This document shows, piece after piece, positions 37,653 through 46,501 of a DNA stretch of 64,000 nt; the first letter of the stretch is position 1; each line of letters opens with the position of its first letter. The stretch is from assembly GCF_003312915.1 (NCBI RefSeq), contig NZ_CP030261.1, positions 1,488,001-1,552,000 of the forward strand, in the 5' to 3' direction. The position numbers and the translations under genes are program-made. This DNA comes from Flavobacterium fluviale (GTDB taxonomy: Bacteria; Bacteroidota; Bacteroidia; Flavobacteriales; Flavobacteriaceae). Below the pieces are notes generated by a model. That model did no database searches. It worked only from the letters and a program-made list of their open reading frames with translations, and was not told where the DNA came from.

Positions 37653-40337
37653 ATGAATAAATTATTTCTGTTTTTCGCCTTTTTAATAACCTCGATTTCC
37701 TTTTCTCAAAGTATTCGTTTTGATGGTTTTATTCAAGATGAACAAAAAAATCCGTTGGAGATGGCCAATATTATGGCTGTAAATACTGCCACAAAAGCAA
37801 TGGATTCATACGGAATTACTAACGATAAGGGAAAATTTCAGCTGACATTAAAACCTAATACTGCTTATACAATTAAAGTTAGTTACCTCGGAATGAAATC
37901 TAAAGAAATCGCCGTAGCAACTAAAGCTGAAAACATGACCCAGACTATTGTTTTAGATGGAGCTGGAATTGAATTGGAAGGTGTGGAAATTGTGCGCGAA
38001 ATGCCAGTTTCCATAAAAGGAGATACGATTGTTTATAATGCTGATTCTTTTAAATCTGGAACCGAAAAAAAACTGGAAGATGTCTTGAAAAAACTTCCGG
38101 GCGTTGAGGTAAATGCCGACGGAGAAATTGAAGTGGAAGGAAAAAAGGTGAGTAAATTAATGGTCGAAGGAAAAGATTTTTTTGACGGAGATACCAAATT
38201 AGGCGTAAAAAATATTCCTGCCGATGCGATTGATAAAATTCAGGTTTTACGAAATTACAATGAAGTCAGCGCATTAAAAGGTCTGGAAAATGATCAAGAC
38301 AATGTGGCGATGAATATTAAACTAAAAGACGGAAAAAAGAACTTTTGGTTTGGAGATGTTACCGCAGGAATTGGTGTAGGAGAACTAGACAGTCGCTATA
38401 TAATTAACCCAAAATTATTTTATTACAGTCCGAAATACAGCATCAATATAATTACCAATTTTAATAATATTGGAGAATTACCTTTAACAGCGCAAGATTA
38501 TTTTAAGTTTACGGGCGGATTTAAAAATATGATGAAAAAAGGCGGCAGTAGTTTCAACGTTTCGTCAAATGATTTAGGAATTTCACTGCTTCGAAATAAT
38601 CGTGCTAAAGAAATCGAAACAAAATTTGGTGCAACAAACTTTGCTTATTCAGTCAATAAAGCCTGGAATTTAAGCGGTTTCGGAATTCTTTCTACTTCAA
38701 AAACAGAATTGGAAACCAAATCGCAGACTACATTTTTAGATTCTGGAAATGAGGACAGAAGAGATGAAAGTACAAGTCAGAAGAATAATTTGGGGCTTTT
38801 TAAGTTAAGTTCAACTTACAAGCCAAACGATAAATTTCAATTTGATTATGATATCTTAACCAAGTTGACCAAACAAGAAGAATTTTCAGATTTATTTAGA
38901 GAACAGATTGTACAGAACCAATCTACTCCAGAAACTATTTTTACAACAAAAAAGCAAGATCCAACTTCGATTAATCAGAACTTGAGTTTGTATTACACAC
39001 AAAGCGATAAAAATATTTTTGCTTTTGAAATGCAGCATTTATACCAAGACGAGAATCCTTTTTATAATGCCAATCTGCAGACGCTTCCTTTTCCATTGTC
39101 AGGATTTGTTGAACAAGATCGAAATGATTACAATCAAAATCGTTTTGTAAAAACCAATAAACTAGATGCTAAACTGGATTACTATTATATGGTAACGCCA
39201 AAAAGCAATATCAATATTACTTTAGGAAATACGTATTCGTATCAAAACTTCAATTCTCATATTTTCCAAATATTGGATAATGGAACACGAAATGATTTGA
39301 ACGATCCGGCGAATAATAATGATGTAGATTATAGATTTAATGATGCTTTTCTAGGTTTTCATTACAAAATCTTAACTGGAAAATTTACTTTGACACCGGG
39401 AGTCAGCCTGCATTCCTATCAAATGACAAACGGACAATTAGGAAGCGATTATTCTCAAAGTTTTACTAGATTACTGCCGGATTTCTTTGCTTTATATCAA
39501 ATTAAAAAGTCAGAAACATTGACTTATAATTTCTCTTTAACCAATGATTTTACAGATGTTAATCAGTTGGCAGCAGGTTATGTTTTGTCCAATTACAGCA
39601 ATTTGTTTCATGGAAATCGCTTTTTAGAAAATGCCACTTCGCAAGTGCATTCGCTTCGTTATTTCAAATATAATATGTTCAATTTTGAAAATATTTTTGC
39701 CAATGCAACTTATACAAGAAAAGTAGATGCCATTAAAACAAAAGCAGATTTTGATGGAATTAACCAATCTTCGGTTCCATACAATTCAAATTTAGCCGAT
39801 GAAACTTTTTCTGGAATGGGAGCTTATGGACGTTCCTTTTTAAAAAATTACAAAGCTTCGATAAATGCAAGTTTGAATTGGTCAAAATTCAACAACATTC
39901 AAAATAATGAAGTTAGAACAACAGAAAGTTTTGTGCAGAGTTATACTGTAAGGGCTTCAACTAATTATAAAAATCTGCCGAATATCGAATTTGGATATAA
40001 TCTTTTGGTGAATAAATACAGCGGTTCTACCTTTTATACCGATAAGCCATTTGCCAAATTAGATTACTATTTCTTGGACAGTTTCTCCTTTGTTTCAGAG
40101 TATGAATTCTATCATTATTACAATGGAGATAAAACGGTTGACAACGAATATGATTTCTTAAGTGCCAGTTTAATTTATCAAAAGAAAAACAGCAAATGGG
40201 AGTATAAAATTTCGGCAACCAACTTGTTAAATACACGATATTTGAACGATGATAATTTTACGCAATTCTCCACAAGAGTTTCTCAATATACCGTACAGCC
40301 TCGATATATCATATTTTCTATGAAGTACAATTTATAA
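37653..40337 (+). CDS. TonB-dependent receptor-like outer-membrane beta-barrel protein
   Basis: An 894-residue protein with a signal peptide (LFLFFAFLITSISFS) and an N-terminal carboxypeptidase-like regulatory domain (RFDGFIQDEQKNPLEMANIM). A plug-like region follows with LEDVLKKLPGVEVNADGEIEVEG and VSKLMVEGKDFFDG, then a large barrel ending in YIIFSMKYNL. This matches the family of outer-membrane barrels paired with GLPGLI proteins. The ligand is unknown. It forms a two-gene operon with the GLPGLI gene. Confidence 0.85.
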   Translation: MNKLFLFFAFLITSISFSQSIRFDGFIQDEQKNPLEMANIMAVNTATKAMDSYGITNDKGKFQLTLKPNTAYTIKVSYLGMKSKEIAVATKAENMTQTIVLDGAGIELEGVEIVREMPVSIKGDTIVYNADSFKSGTEKKLEDVLKKLPGVEVNADGEIEVEGKKVSKLMVEGKDFFDGDTKLGVKNIPADAIDKIQVLRNYNEVSALKGLENDQDNVAMNIKLKDGKKNFWFGDVTAGIGVGELDSRYIINPKLFYYSPKYSINIITNFNNIGELPLTAQDYFKFTGGFKNMMKKGGSSFNVSSNDLGISLLRNNRAKEIETKFGATNFAYSVNKAWNLSGFGILSTSKTELETKSQTTFLDSGNEDRRDESTSQKNNLGLFKLSSTYKPNDKFQFDYDILTKLTKQEEFSDLFREQIVQNQSTPETIFTTKKQDPTSINQNLSLYYTQSDKNIFAFEMQHLYQDENPFYNANLQTLPFPLSGFVEQDRNDYNQNRFVKTNKLDAKLDYYYMVTPKSNINITLGNTYSYQNFNSHIFQILDNGTRNDLNDPANNNDVDYRFNDAFLGFHYKILTGKFTLTPGVSLHSYQMTNGQLGSDYSQSFTRLLPDFFALYQIKKSETLTYNFSLTNDFTDVNQLAAGYVLSNYSNLFHGNRFLENATSQVHSLRYFKYNMFNFENIFANATYTRKVDAIKTKADFDGINQSSVPYNSNLADETFSGMGAYGRSFLKNYKASINASLNWSKFNNIQNNEVRTTESFVQSYTVRASTNYKNLPNIEFGYNLLVNKYSGSTFYTDKPFAKLDYYFLDSFSFVSEYEFYHYYNGDKTVDNEYDFLSASLIYQKKNSKWEYKISATNLLNTRYLNDDNFTQFSTRVSQYTVQPRYIIFSMKYNL

Positions 40338-40391
40338 TAATAGAATTGGTTTAATTTTATAAATAAGGTATTTATTTAAATAAGAATGGAA

Positions 40392-40399
40392 TATCTTTA
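40392..40399 (+). promoter_or_regulatory. -7-like element for the 745-residue protein gene
   Basis: TATCTTTA is one mismatch from TAnnTTTG, 31 bp before the ATG. Confidence 0.35.
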
Positions 40400-40429
40400 C
40401 ATGAATATTAACAGCCAAATTTTTATATT

Positions 40430-42667
40430 ATGCGCAATTTTATTTGGAGTTTATTGCTATTTACTTCGGCAATTTCTATGTCTTTTTCTCAAGGAAATAA
40501 TGAAAAAGGAACCTACTTATCGACAAACAAAGGTCAGAAAATCAAATTAAATTTATTGGACGGCAACAAATATGAGCTGGTATTTTATTCAGGTGATTAT
40601 GAGGTAAAAGGAGATTCATTGCTATTTGCTAAAAATGTAGAAGCACAAACTAACTTTAATCTTTCTTTTAAAGTCGATAAAAAAGCCAAAAGTGTAAAAG
40701 TAAAATTCTTAGATCCTTCTTATTATTCCTTTTATATAGGAACCCAAAAAGGTAAAGAAGAAATTAAATACCAAAGAATTTCAGACATCAAAACAAAAAT
40801 AGATCCTGAATGGAAGCAGACAGATTTAAATTTTGAAATTGAAAAAGCAGACTTTTTATATTTGGCATTTGAAGATAATTACAACCCAACTACGGTTAAT
40901 AAATATGCCTTGCCAAAAGATGTTTCTGAAATTACAATTAGTTACGAATTAGCGGTTTTAGGAGATTTAAAAATTTCTGGATTTTTTGATAGACAAACAA
41001 ACCAATTGATAATCTCTGAGAAATCAGGATTAAATCCTTTGGTTTTTACCAACGAAAAGGATCCTCAGCCAGCAGCAAAAACTTCAAAAGTTACTCCTCT
41101 AGAAAGTTTGTCTATTGCAAACTGGACTTATCCTGGTAAAGAAGATGTTTTGTTAAGCGACGATTTTGGGACAGGAATTGTTGTTGCAGATACTGCAGTG
41201 GCTGTTCAAGATGTTGCTTCTTACAATACCTACAATTTTAAATTAAAAATCGAAAATAACTTAAACAAAGCCATTTCGGCTACTAAAGAATCAAATAATA
41301 ATAAGTTTTTAGGAGTTTATTTCAATAGTAAAAAAGAGGCCAAAGAGAGTTTTGATTTATTTATAAAAGATCAGGAAACTCAAGCAGGTTATAGTATGTA
41401 CGACGCTTATAATCCTGTTTACGATGTTTTTAATTATTATTTGGCTGGAGCCGATGATAAAAAATGGCTTAAAAACAATAAAATAACAAATGACCCAAGT
41501 GTAATTGTGTTGAATGGCCAAGGAAATGTACTTGCAGCTGCAAAATCTGATTTAGAAGCTCAAAAATATCAATTTAGTTATTATGGTGATTTCTATCGCA
41601 AACTTCAGCGAGCGGATGCTTTTGTAACAATGAATGCTATTTTAAAGAACAAAAAAGCCTCAGACGCAGATGTAATCAAAGCATTTAATAAAGCCTCAGT
41701 ACTGGAAGCTTCTTATGACTATGAGTCAGAAGATGTGCCTGCAGATGCTAATTCAACAGAATTTGTTTTCACAAAAACAGCTTTAGACAAAAAAGAAGTT
41801 GCAGCAAGTTGGAAAAAACTAATTGAAGCACATCAAAAAGATACAAAATCTGATATGTATTTGGTTGAAACAATAGTCAGAGAAATCAAAAACCAAGGTT
41901 TTACGAAACAGCTTTTTAATGTAGATAAAGTATTAAACGATACTGATTTTCTGGCAATCGATTATTTGATTAAGCATTCTGAAGATATAGAAAACAAACG
42001 TACAGAATTTAATAGTGCAGCAGGAGAACTTCATAGTGTTGGAAATCCAGTTTCTGAAATTTCAAATGCACTGCAGTTGAATGTTTATGCATCTCAATAT
42101 GGTGTTACCGGAAATATTAATAAAGAGAAAGTTAATTCAATTTATAAAAAGATGATTGCATCTGGAAAAGGCAATTTTGATGCTTACCGCAATTATTTTG
42201 ACTATTTAGGTCAGGTTGAAGACAAAGATGGTTCTAACACAACTTTCTTAAAAGAATTTAATACTTATTTTGAAAGTAATTTAGCTGGAACAAGTCCAAT
42301 CGAAAAATTAGATACAATTTTTGCTTCATTAGATGCTGCTTCTAGTTACTCTTATGATGGCTGGAATATGTTTAAAGATTATCATTCTAATCTTGCCAAT
42401 AATGCAGCGTGGACTGTAGTGTTAAAACCTCAGAATTCTAACTTTATAAAAGATGCGATTAAATGGTCTGAATACAGTCTGGTTGTAACCAAAAACAATC
42501 CATATTATTTAGATACTTTGGCGCAGTTGTACTATAAAGACGGGCAAAAGCAAAAAGCAATCGAAACTCAGACTTTAGCTGTGAAATATTTATCAAATGT
42601 GACAGAGGAGGAAACCGCAGATGAAATAAAAGAAACGTTAGCAAAAATGCAGAACGGAACTTATTAA
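40430..42667 (+). CDS. Large secreted protein of unknown function, C-terminal TPR-like
   Basis: A 745-residue protein with a signal peptide (FIWSLLLFTSAISMSFS). The N-terminal third is beta-rich (residues 25-230). The middle has a thioredoxin-like hint (NDPSVIVLNGQGNVLAAAKSD), but I see no CxxC active site. The C-terminal 350 residues are helical, with a TPR-like last unit (NPYYLDTLAQLYYKDGQKQKAI). No family name is recognised. It could be a periplasmic scaffold or a catalytically dead thioredoxin-like protein. It is followed by a strong terminator and stands alone. Confidence 0.65.
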   Translation: MRNFIWSLLLFTSAISMSFSQGNNEKGTYLSTNKGQKIKLNLLDGNKYELVFYSGDYEVKGDSLLFAKNVEAQTNFNLSFKVDKKAKSVKVKFLDPSYYSFYIGTQKGKEEIKYQRISDIKTKIDPEWKQTDLNFEIEKADFLYLAFEDNYNPTTVNKYALPKDVSEITISYELAVLGDLKISGFFDRQTNQLIISEKSGLNPLVFTNEKDPQPAAKTSKVTPLESLSIANWTYPGKEDVLLSDDFGTGIVVADTAVAVQDVASYNTYNFKLKIENNLNKAISATKESNNNKFLGVYFNSKKEAKESFDLFIKDQETQAGYSMYDAYNPVYDVFNYYLAGADDKKWLKNNKITNDPSVIVLNGQGNVLAAAKSDLEAQKYQFSYYGDFYRKLQRADAFVTMNAILKNKKASDADVIKAFNKASVLEASYDYESEDVPADANSTEFVFTKTALDKKEVAASWKKLIEAHQKDTKSDMYLVETIVREIKNQGFTKQLFNVDKVLNDTDFLAIDYLIKHSEDIENKRTEFNSAAGELHSVGNPVSEISNALQLNVYASQYGVTGNINKEKVNSIYKKMIASGKGNFDAYRNYFDYLGQVEDKDGSNTTFLKEFNTYFESNLAGTSPIEKLDTIFASLDAASSYSYDGWNMFKDYHSNLANNAAWTVVLKPQNSNFIKDAIKWSEYSLVVTKNNPYYLDTLAQLYYKDGQKQKAIETQTLAVKYLSNVTEEETADEIKETLAKMQNGTY

Positions 42668-42686
42668 TAAAGATTATACCTAAACA

Positions 42687-42727
42687 TAAAAAAGCCGATT
42701 TCTAATTTTAGAAATCGGCTTTTTTAT
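42687..42727. terminator. Bidirectional terminator before metK
   Basis: AAAAAGCCGATTTCTAA (42689-42705) pairs with TTAGAAATCGGCTTTTT (42708-42724), a perfect stem between convergent genes. Confidence 0.9.
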
Positions 42728-42778
42728 GTTTAGCTAACTAAGATATCTAACAATCTAAGTTAGTCTATAAGTCTAGAT

Positions 42779-44029
42779 TTACAATCCAAATGCAGTTTTT
42801 ACTTGGTCAACAAAATCAAGTTTTTCCCATGTAAACAACTCAACAGTAACCGTTTTTTCGTTTCCGCCTGGAGCAGAGAAAGTTTTAGTTACAGTTTCTG
42901 GTTTACGTCCCATGTGTCCGTAAGCGGCAGTTTCGCTGTAGATAGGGTTTCTTAATTTTAATCTTTGCTCGATAAAGTAAGGACGCATATCGAAGATAGC
43001 TTCTACTTTTTTAGCGATTTCACCGTTTGTTAAGTTTACTTTAGAAGTTCCGTAAGTTTCAATGAAAATTCCCATTGGCTCAGCAACTCCAATTGCATAA
43101 GAAACCTGAACTAAGATTTCGTCAGCAACACCGGCAGCAACTAAGTTTTTAGCGATATGACGAGTTGCATAAGCAGCACTTCTGTCTACTTTACTTGGAT
43201 CTTTTCCAGAGAATGCACCACCACCGTGAGCACCTTTTCCACCGTAAGTATCTACGATAATTTTTCTTCCTGTTAAACCAGTATCTCCGTGAGGTCCTCC
43301 AATAACGAATTTTCCTGTTGGGTTAATATGGTAGTTGATTTTATCGTTAAATAAATGAGCGTGCTCTGGATTTTTAGCGATAATTCGTGGAATCAAGATT
43401 TCGATAATATCTTTTTTGATTTTAGCAAGCATTGCAGCTTCTTCGTCAAAATCGTCATGCTGAGTTGAGATAACAATCGCATCAATACGAGTTGGTTTAT
43501 TATCGTCGCTGTATTCTAAAGTTACCTGAGATTTAGCATCGGGACGTAAATATGTGATTTCTTTATTTTCACGTCTTAAAATAGCTAACTCTTGTAATAA
43601 TTTATGAGATAAATCTAGTGCCAATGGCATGAAGTTTTCAGTTTCGTTTGTAGCGTAACCAAACATCATTCCTTGGTCTCCTGCACCTTGCTCTTCTGGC
43701 TTAGCTCTGTCAACCCCTTGGTTAATATCTGCAGACTGCTCGTGAATTGCAGAAAGAATTCCACAAGAATTCGCTTCAAACATATATTCACTTTTAGTAT
43801 ATCCAATTTTACGGATTACCTCACGTGCAATTTGTTGTACATCAAGATAAGTATTCGATTTTACTTCACCTGCTAAAATTACCTGACCTGTAGTAACTAA
43901 TGTTTCACAAGCTACTTTTGAGTCAGCATCAAATGCCAGAAAGTTATCAATTAAAGCATCCGAAATTTGATCTGCAACTTTGTCTGGATGCCCTTCACTA
44001 ACAGATTCTGACGTAAATAAATAAGCCAT
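42779..44029 (-). CDS. metK: S-adenosylmethionine synthetase
   Basis: A 416-residue MetK that makes SAM from methionine and ATP. Motifs are [22 protein letters not shown] at the N-terminus, [16 protein letters not shown] (ATP-binding hexapeptide GAGDQG), [21 protein letters not shown] and [19 protein letters not shown]. It is preceded by a structured leader that I read as a SAM riboswitch, and by a clean promoter. It diverges from the metY leader region. Confidence 0.97.
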   Translation of the reverse strand: MAYLFTSESVSEGHPDKVADQISDALIDNFLAFDADSKVACETLVTTGQVILAGEVKSNTYLDVQQIAREVIRKIGYTKSEYMFEANSCGILSAIHEQSADINQGVDRAKPEEQGAGDQGMMFGYATNETENFMPLALDLSHKLLQELAILRRENKEITYLRPDAKSQVTLEYSDDNKPTRIDAIVISTQHDDFDEEAAMLAKIKKDIIEILIPRIIAKNPEHAHLFNDKINYHINPTGKFVIGGPHGDTGLTGRKIIVDTYGGKGAHGGGAFSGKDPSKVDRSAAYATRHIAKNLVAAGVADEILVQVSYAIGVAEPMGIFIETYGTSKVNLTNGEIAKKVEAIFDMRPYFIEQRLKLRNPIYSETAAYGHMGRKPETVTKTFSAPGGNEKTVTVELFTWEKLDFVDQVKTAFGL

Positions 44030-44053
44030 AATAATTTATTAAATTAACATTAA

Positions 44054-44192
44054 GCGAGGAAAAAGTAATTGCTGAAAGTGCTAAAGGAGAGTTTCTGCTT
44101 TAGCATTTTTTACTACTGAAATCTATCTTTCAGTATTCATAACGAACCATTTCATTATGAAGAGGTTGCAATCAGTTCAAATTTTTCCTCTG
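44054..44192 (-). promoter_or_regulatory. Putative SAM riboswitch (Bacteroidota variant) of metK
   Basis: In the metK 5'UTR, read on the minus strand, GAGGAAAAA (44190-44182) pairs with TTTTTCCTC (44064-44056) as a closing P1 helix of 9 bp. Inside it come TTGAACTGATTGCAACC, which resembles the TGA...GCAACC core of SAM-I, two perfect hairpins (TTCATAA/TTATGAA at 44160-44135; TACTGAAA/TTTCAGTA just after), and TGCTAAAGCAGAAAC with a TGCTAAAG/CTTTAGCA stem, resembling the GGTGCTAA part of SAM-I. It matches leaders I recall before Bacteroidota metK genes, but no covariance search was possible. Confidence 0.65.
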
Positions 44193-44202
44193 TATTCGCG
44201 TG

Positions 44203-44231
44203 CAAAAGTACAAAACCATTTTGATTTGCAA
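44203..44231 (-). promoter_or_regulatory. Promoter of metK
   Basis: On the minus strand: TTG (44231-44229), an exact 18-nt spacer, then TACTTTTG (44210-44203). This is a perfect Bacteroidota -33/-7 promoter and puts the RNA start just before the riboswitch P1. Confidence 0.75.
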
Positions 44232-44283
44232 ATTAAAGTTCAACTTTTTTTACTTTATACAACAGAAATTTAACAAAAGCATA

Positions 44284-44302
44284 TTAAATTGATAGGGTAA
44301 TA
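44284..44302 (+). promoter_or_regulatory. GATAGGGTAAT motif upstream of the metY leader
   Basis: ATTA-N4-GATAGGGTAAT here is matched at 56372-56389 near the start of the sulfate-assimilation operon. It lies upstream of the leader-1 promoter. It may be an operator shared by the two sulfur operons. Confidence 0.35.
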
Positions 44303-44322
44303 GAAATTAATTCGCTTTTTGT

Positions 44323-44353
44323 TTGGTGGTTTGAAAAAAAGTTCTCACATTTG
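44323..44353 (+). promoter_or_regulatory. Putative promoter of leader peptide 1
   Basis: TTG (44323-44325), a 20-nt spacer, CACATTTG (44346-44353). The 20-nt spacing and the CAnATTTG form recur at the leader-3 promoter (47810-47840). Confidence 0.45.
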
Positions 44354-44374
44354 CCAAACAAAACAAATAGAAAA

Positions 44375-44443
44375 ATGAATTTAACTGCTAAAAATATGTG
44401 CTGTATGATGCTGGAAACTTCCGCAGAGTGCACTATTGTTTAG
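44375..44443 (+). CDS. Met/Cys-rich leader peptide 1 (attenuator)
   Basis: A 22-codon ORF that begins MNLTAKNMCCMMLETSAEC and ends in a TAG at 44441-44443. Codons 8-12 read Met-Cys-Cys-Met-Met, a dense block of the amino acids made by the downstream genes. It is followed after 26 nt by an intrinsic terminator. Bases 44423-44428 (GCAGAG, codons 17-18) are complementary to the 5' arm of that terminator (CTCTGC, 44472-44477). A ribosome stalled on the Met/Cys block would leave them free to form an antiterminator; one reaching the stop would cover them. The mechanism is inferred. Confidence 0.75.
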   Translation: MNLTAKNMCCMMLETSAECTIV

Positions 44444-44467
44444 TAATTAAATCTAAAAATAACAATA

Positions 44468-44498
44468 AGACCTCTGCAGTTTGCGGAGGTTTTTTTTT
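44468..44498 (+). terminator. Attenuator terminator 1
   Basis: ACCTCTGC (44470-44477) pairs with GCGGAGGT (44483-44490, one U-G pair), followed by eight T. The 5' arm is also complementary to leader-1 bases 44423-44428. Confidence 0.85.
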
Positions 44499-44540
44499 AA
44501 TTCAAATTGAGATAGAATCATAGTGAAGCTTTTAAGATTA

Positions 44541-44564
44541 AAATGAACTTATATCGCTTATATG
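44541..44564 (+). repeat. Copy of the ATGAACTTATATC dispersed repeat
   Basis: A 24-nt word (AAATGAACTTATATCGCTTA then TATG) differs by one base from the copy at 46478-46501 and from the inverted copy at 46405-46428. Confidence 0.7.
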
Positions 44565-44588
44565 GTTACAAATTTAAAAAAAAGTAAA

Positions 44589-44669
44589 ATGAATAATTCA
44601 AGAGTAAATAAAATGATGATGTGTTGTAAGATGTCGATGTGCGTCCCAATTTGCTGTTGCCGAAAGTGA
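44589..44669 (+). CDS. Met/Cys-rich leader peptide 2 (attenuator)
   Basis: A 26-codon ORF whose product starts MNNSRVNKMMMCCKMSMC and ends CCCRK before a TGA at 44667-44669. Twelve of 26 residues are Met (6) or Cys (6). The last codons, bases CCGAAAG at 44660-44666, are complementary (one G-U) to CTTTTGG (44706-44712), the 5' arm of the following terminator, and are identical to the start of its 3' arm. This is the layout of a transcription attenuator that would read through when Met- or Cys-tRNA is uncharged. It shares an N-x-M block (NKM) with leaders 3 and 4, so they look related. Confidence 0.8.
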   Translation: MNNSRVNKMMMCCKMSMCVPICCCRK

Positions 44670-44700
44670 AAGATAAAATCTTTGTTATAGTTTCAACTAT

Positions 44701-44740
44701 AAGCCCTTTTGGTAAGCCATCCGAAAGGGCTTTTTTATTT
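44701..44740 (+). terminator. Attenuator terminator 2
   Basis: AGCCCTTTTGG (44702-44712) pairs with CCGAAAGGGCT (44721-44731) with one U-G pair and an 8-nt loop, then a T-run. The stem and loop resemble terminator 4 (CCCTTTTGG), which suggests common origin. Confidence 0.87.
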
Positions 44741-44764
44741 TACCAACATTTTAAATTTTAAATC

Positions 44765-44953
44765 ATGAATACACTAGACATAAATACTATCGCATTTCAT
44801 TACTTATTGAGAACAGACTCTCAAAAGAATGCTCCTAAAACTGAAGAAACAATAAGTGAAGTTTTAAAGTATAATCCAGAGCATTATATAAAAACTCAAA
44901 AATCATTATTGTGTCAAATGTATGATCTTGAAGAAGAAGATCTTTATGTTTAA
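44765..44953 (+). CDS. Small hypothetical protein, first gene of the metY operon
   Basis: A 62-residue acidic protein (ends YDLEEEDLYV) with no signal peptide or recognised domain. It starts right after attenuator terminator 2 and ends 54 bp before metY, so its expression must depend on the attenuators. The middle ISEVLKYNPEHYIKTQKSLL looks helical. Function unknown. A similarly sized gene (48262-48465) occupies the same place after leader pair 3/4, but I see no sequence similarity between them. Confidence 0.6.
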   Translation: MNTLDINTIAFHYLLRTDSQKNAPKTEETISEVLKYNPEHYIKTQKSLLCQMYDLEEEDLYV

Positions 44954-45007
44954 ACAATATCAAATACAAAATATAACATATTAACAATATCTAAAAACTA
45001 AGAAATC

Positions 45008-46312
45008 ATGAGTACACAAAAATTTGCAACAAACGCACTACACGCTGGACACGATGTTACTAAAAACGGAAGCACAAGAGCGGTGCCAATTTACCAAACA
45101 TCATCATACGTATTTAATAATGCAGATCATGCCGCCAATTTATTTGGTCTTGCCGAAGCTGGATTTATTTATACAAGATTAAACAATCCAACAAACGACG
45201 TTTTAGAACAGCGTTTAGCCGCGCTTGAAGGAGGAATCGGAGCTGTAGTAACGGCATCTGGAGCATCGGCAATTTCTACTGCATTATTGACTTTGCTAAA
45301 AGCGGGAGATCATATAGTTGCATCAAACAGTTTATATGGAGGAACTTATAATCTTCTGAAAGTTACTTTGCCAAGATTAGGAATTACAACAACATTTGTA
45401 GATCCTTCAAAACCAGAAAATTTTACCAAAGCGGCAAAAGAAAATACAAGAGCTTTTTTTGTTGAATCTCTTGGAAATCCAAAATTAGATGTACTAGACT
45501 TAAAAGCAATTTCGGTAGAAGCCAAAGCATTTAAAGTGCCATTTATAGTAGACAATACAGTTGCGACACCTTACTTATTGAACCCAATTAAATATGGTGC
45601 CGATATTGTAATTCACTCCTTAACTAAATATATCGCTGGAAACGGAACTTCTTTAGGAGGCGTTATCATTGATGCTGGAAATTTTGATTGGGCAAACGGA
45701 AAATTCCCTGAATTTACCGAGCCATCTGCAGGTTACCACGGATTAGTATATCACGAAGCTTTAGGAAATGCGGCTTTTATTGCAAAAGCACGAATTGAAG
45801 GACTGCGTGATTTTGGTGCCGCTTTGAGTCCATTTAATGCTTTTCAGATTATTCAAGGATTAGAAACACTTCCAATCCGAATCAAGAAACATAGTGAGAA
45901 TGCTTTGGCTTTGGCCGAATGGTTAGAGAAACAAGATGAGGTTGTGTGGGTGAATTATCCAGGTTTAAAATCGAATAAATATTACGATTTAGCCAAGGAA
46001 TATTTGCCGCAAGGCCAAAGCGGAATCATTACTTTCGGATTAAAAGGTGGTTTTGATGCTGCGAAAAAAGTAGTAGATGATACAAAAATATTCTCTCTAC
46101 TGGCCAATATTGGAGATACTAAATCGCTGATTATCCACCCGGCAAGTACAACACATCAGCAGTTGACAGATGAAGAACAAATCGAAACAGGAGTTTCAAA
46201 AGATTTGGTACGTTTATCTGTGGGAATTGAAGATATTGAAGATTTAATTGCAGATCTGCAAACTGTTTTTGCAAGTGTTTCACTTTCACAATACAGTATA
46301 AATAAGAATTAG
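45008..46312 (+). CDS. metY: O-acetylhomoserine sulfhydrylase
   Basis: A 434-residue Cys/Met-metabolism PLP enzyme. Motifs are FATNALHAGHDVTKNGSTRAVPIYQT, YTRLNNPTNDVLEQRLAALEGG, the PLP lysine region VIHSLTKYIAGNGTSLGG and HPASTTHQQLTDEEQ near the end. Length, about 430 residues against about 390 for MetB/MetZ, and the AGNGT after the lysine point to MetY. It adds sulfide to O-acetylhomoserine to give homocysteine. It lies behind the two tandem attenuators. Confidence 0.92.
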   Translation: MSTQKFATNALHAGHDVTKNGSTRAVPIYQTSSYVFNNADHAANLFGLAEAGFIYTRLNNPTNDVLEQRLAALEGGIGAVVTASGASAISTALLTLLKAGDHIVASNSLYGGTYNLLKVTLPRLGITTTFVDPSKPENFTKAAKENTRAFFVESLGNPKLDVLDLKAISVEAKAFKVPFIVDNTVATPYLLNPIKYGADIVIHSLTKYIAGNGTSLGGVIIDAGNFDWANGKFPEFTEPSAGYHGLVYHEALGNAAFIAKARIEGLRDFGAALSPFNAFQIIQGLETLPIRIKKHSENALALAEWLEKQDEVVWVNYPGLKSNKYYDLAKEYLPQGQSGIITFGLKGGFDAAKKVVDDTKIFSLLANIGDTKSLIIHPASTTHQQLTDEEQIETGVSKDLVRLSVGIEDIEDLIADLQTVFASVSLSQYSINKN

Positions 46313-46404
46313 GTTTTTTTGTTTTTTGTTTGAAAAATTGCCTTTAGTGATTGGTTATTGCTAAAGGTGATTTTTTATGAAAAGCATCTCTATAAATCAT
46401 AAAT

Positions 46405-46501
46405 CATATAAGTGATATAAGTTCATTTTAGTAAAATGTACCACAGTGCGTCTAGCCAATTTAACGCAAAGAAAATTAAATGAACTTATATCACTTATAT
46501 G
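46405..46501. repeat. 24-bp inverted repeat pair between metY and the HSD paralogue
   Basis: The 24 bases at 46405-46428 are an exact inverted copy of 46478-46501 (AAATGAACTTATATCACTTA plus TATG). They are separated by 49 nt that include CCACAGTGCG and TTAACGCAAAG. It resembles a short non-autonomous repeat unit with terminal inverted repeats. A third copy sits at 44541-44564. Confidence 0.75.
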
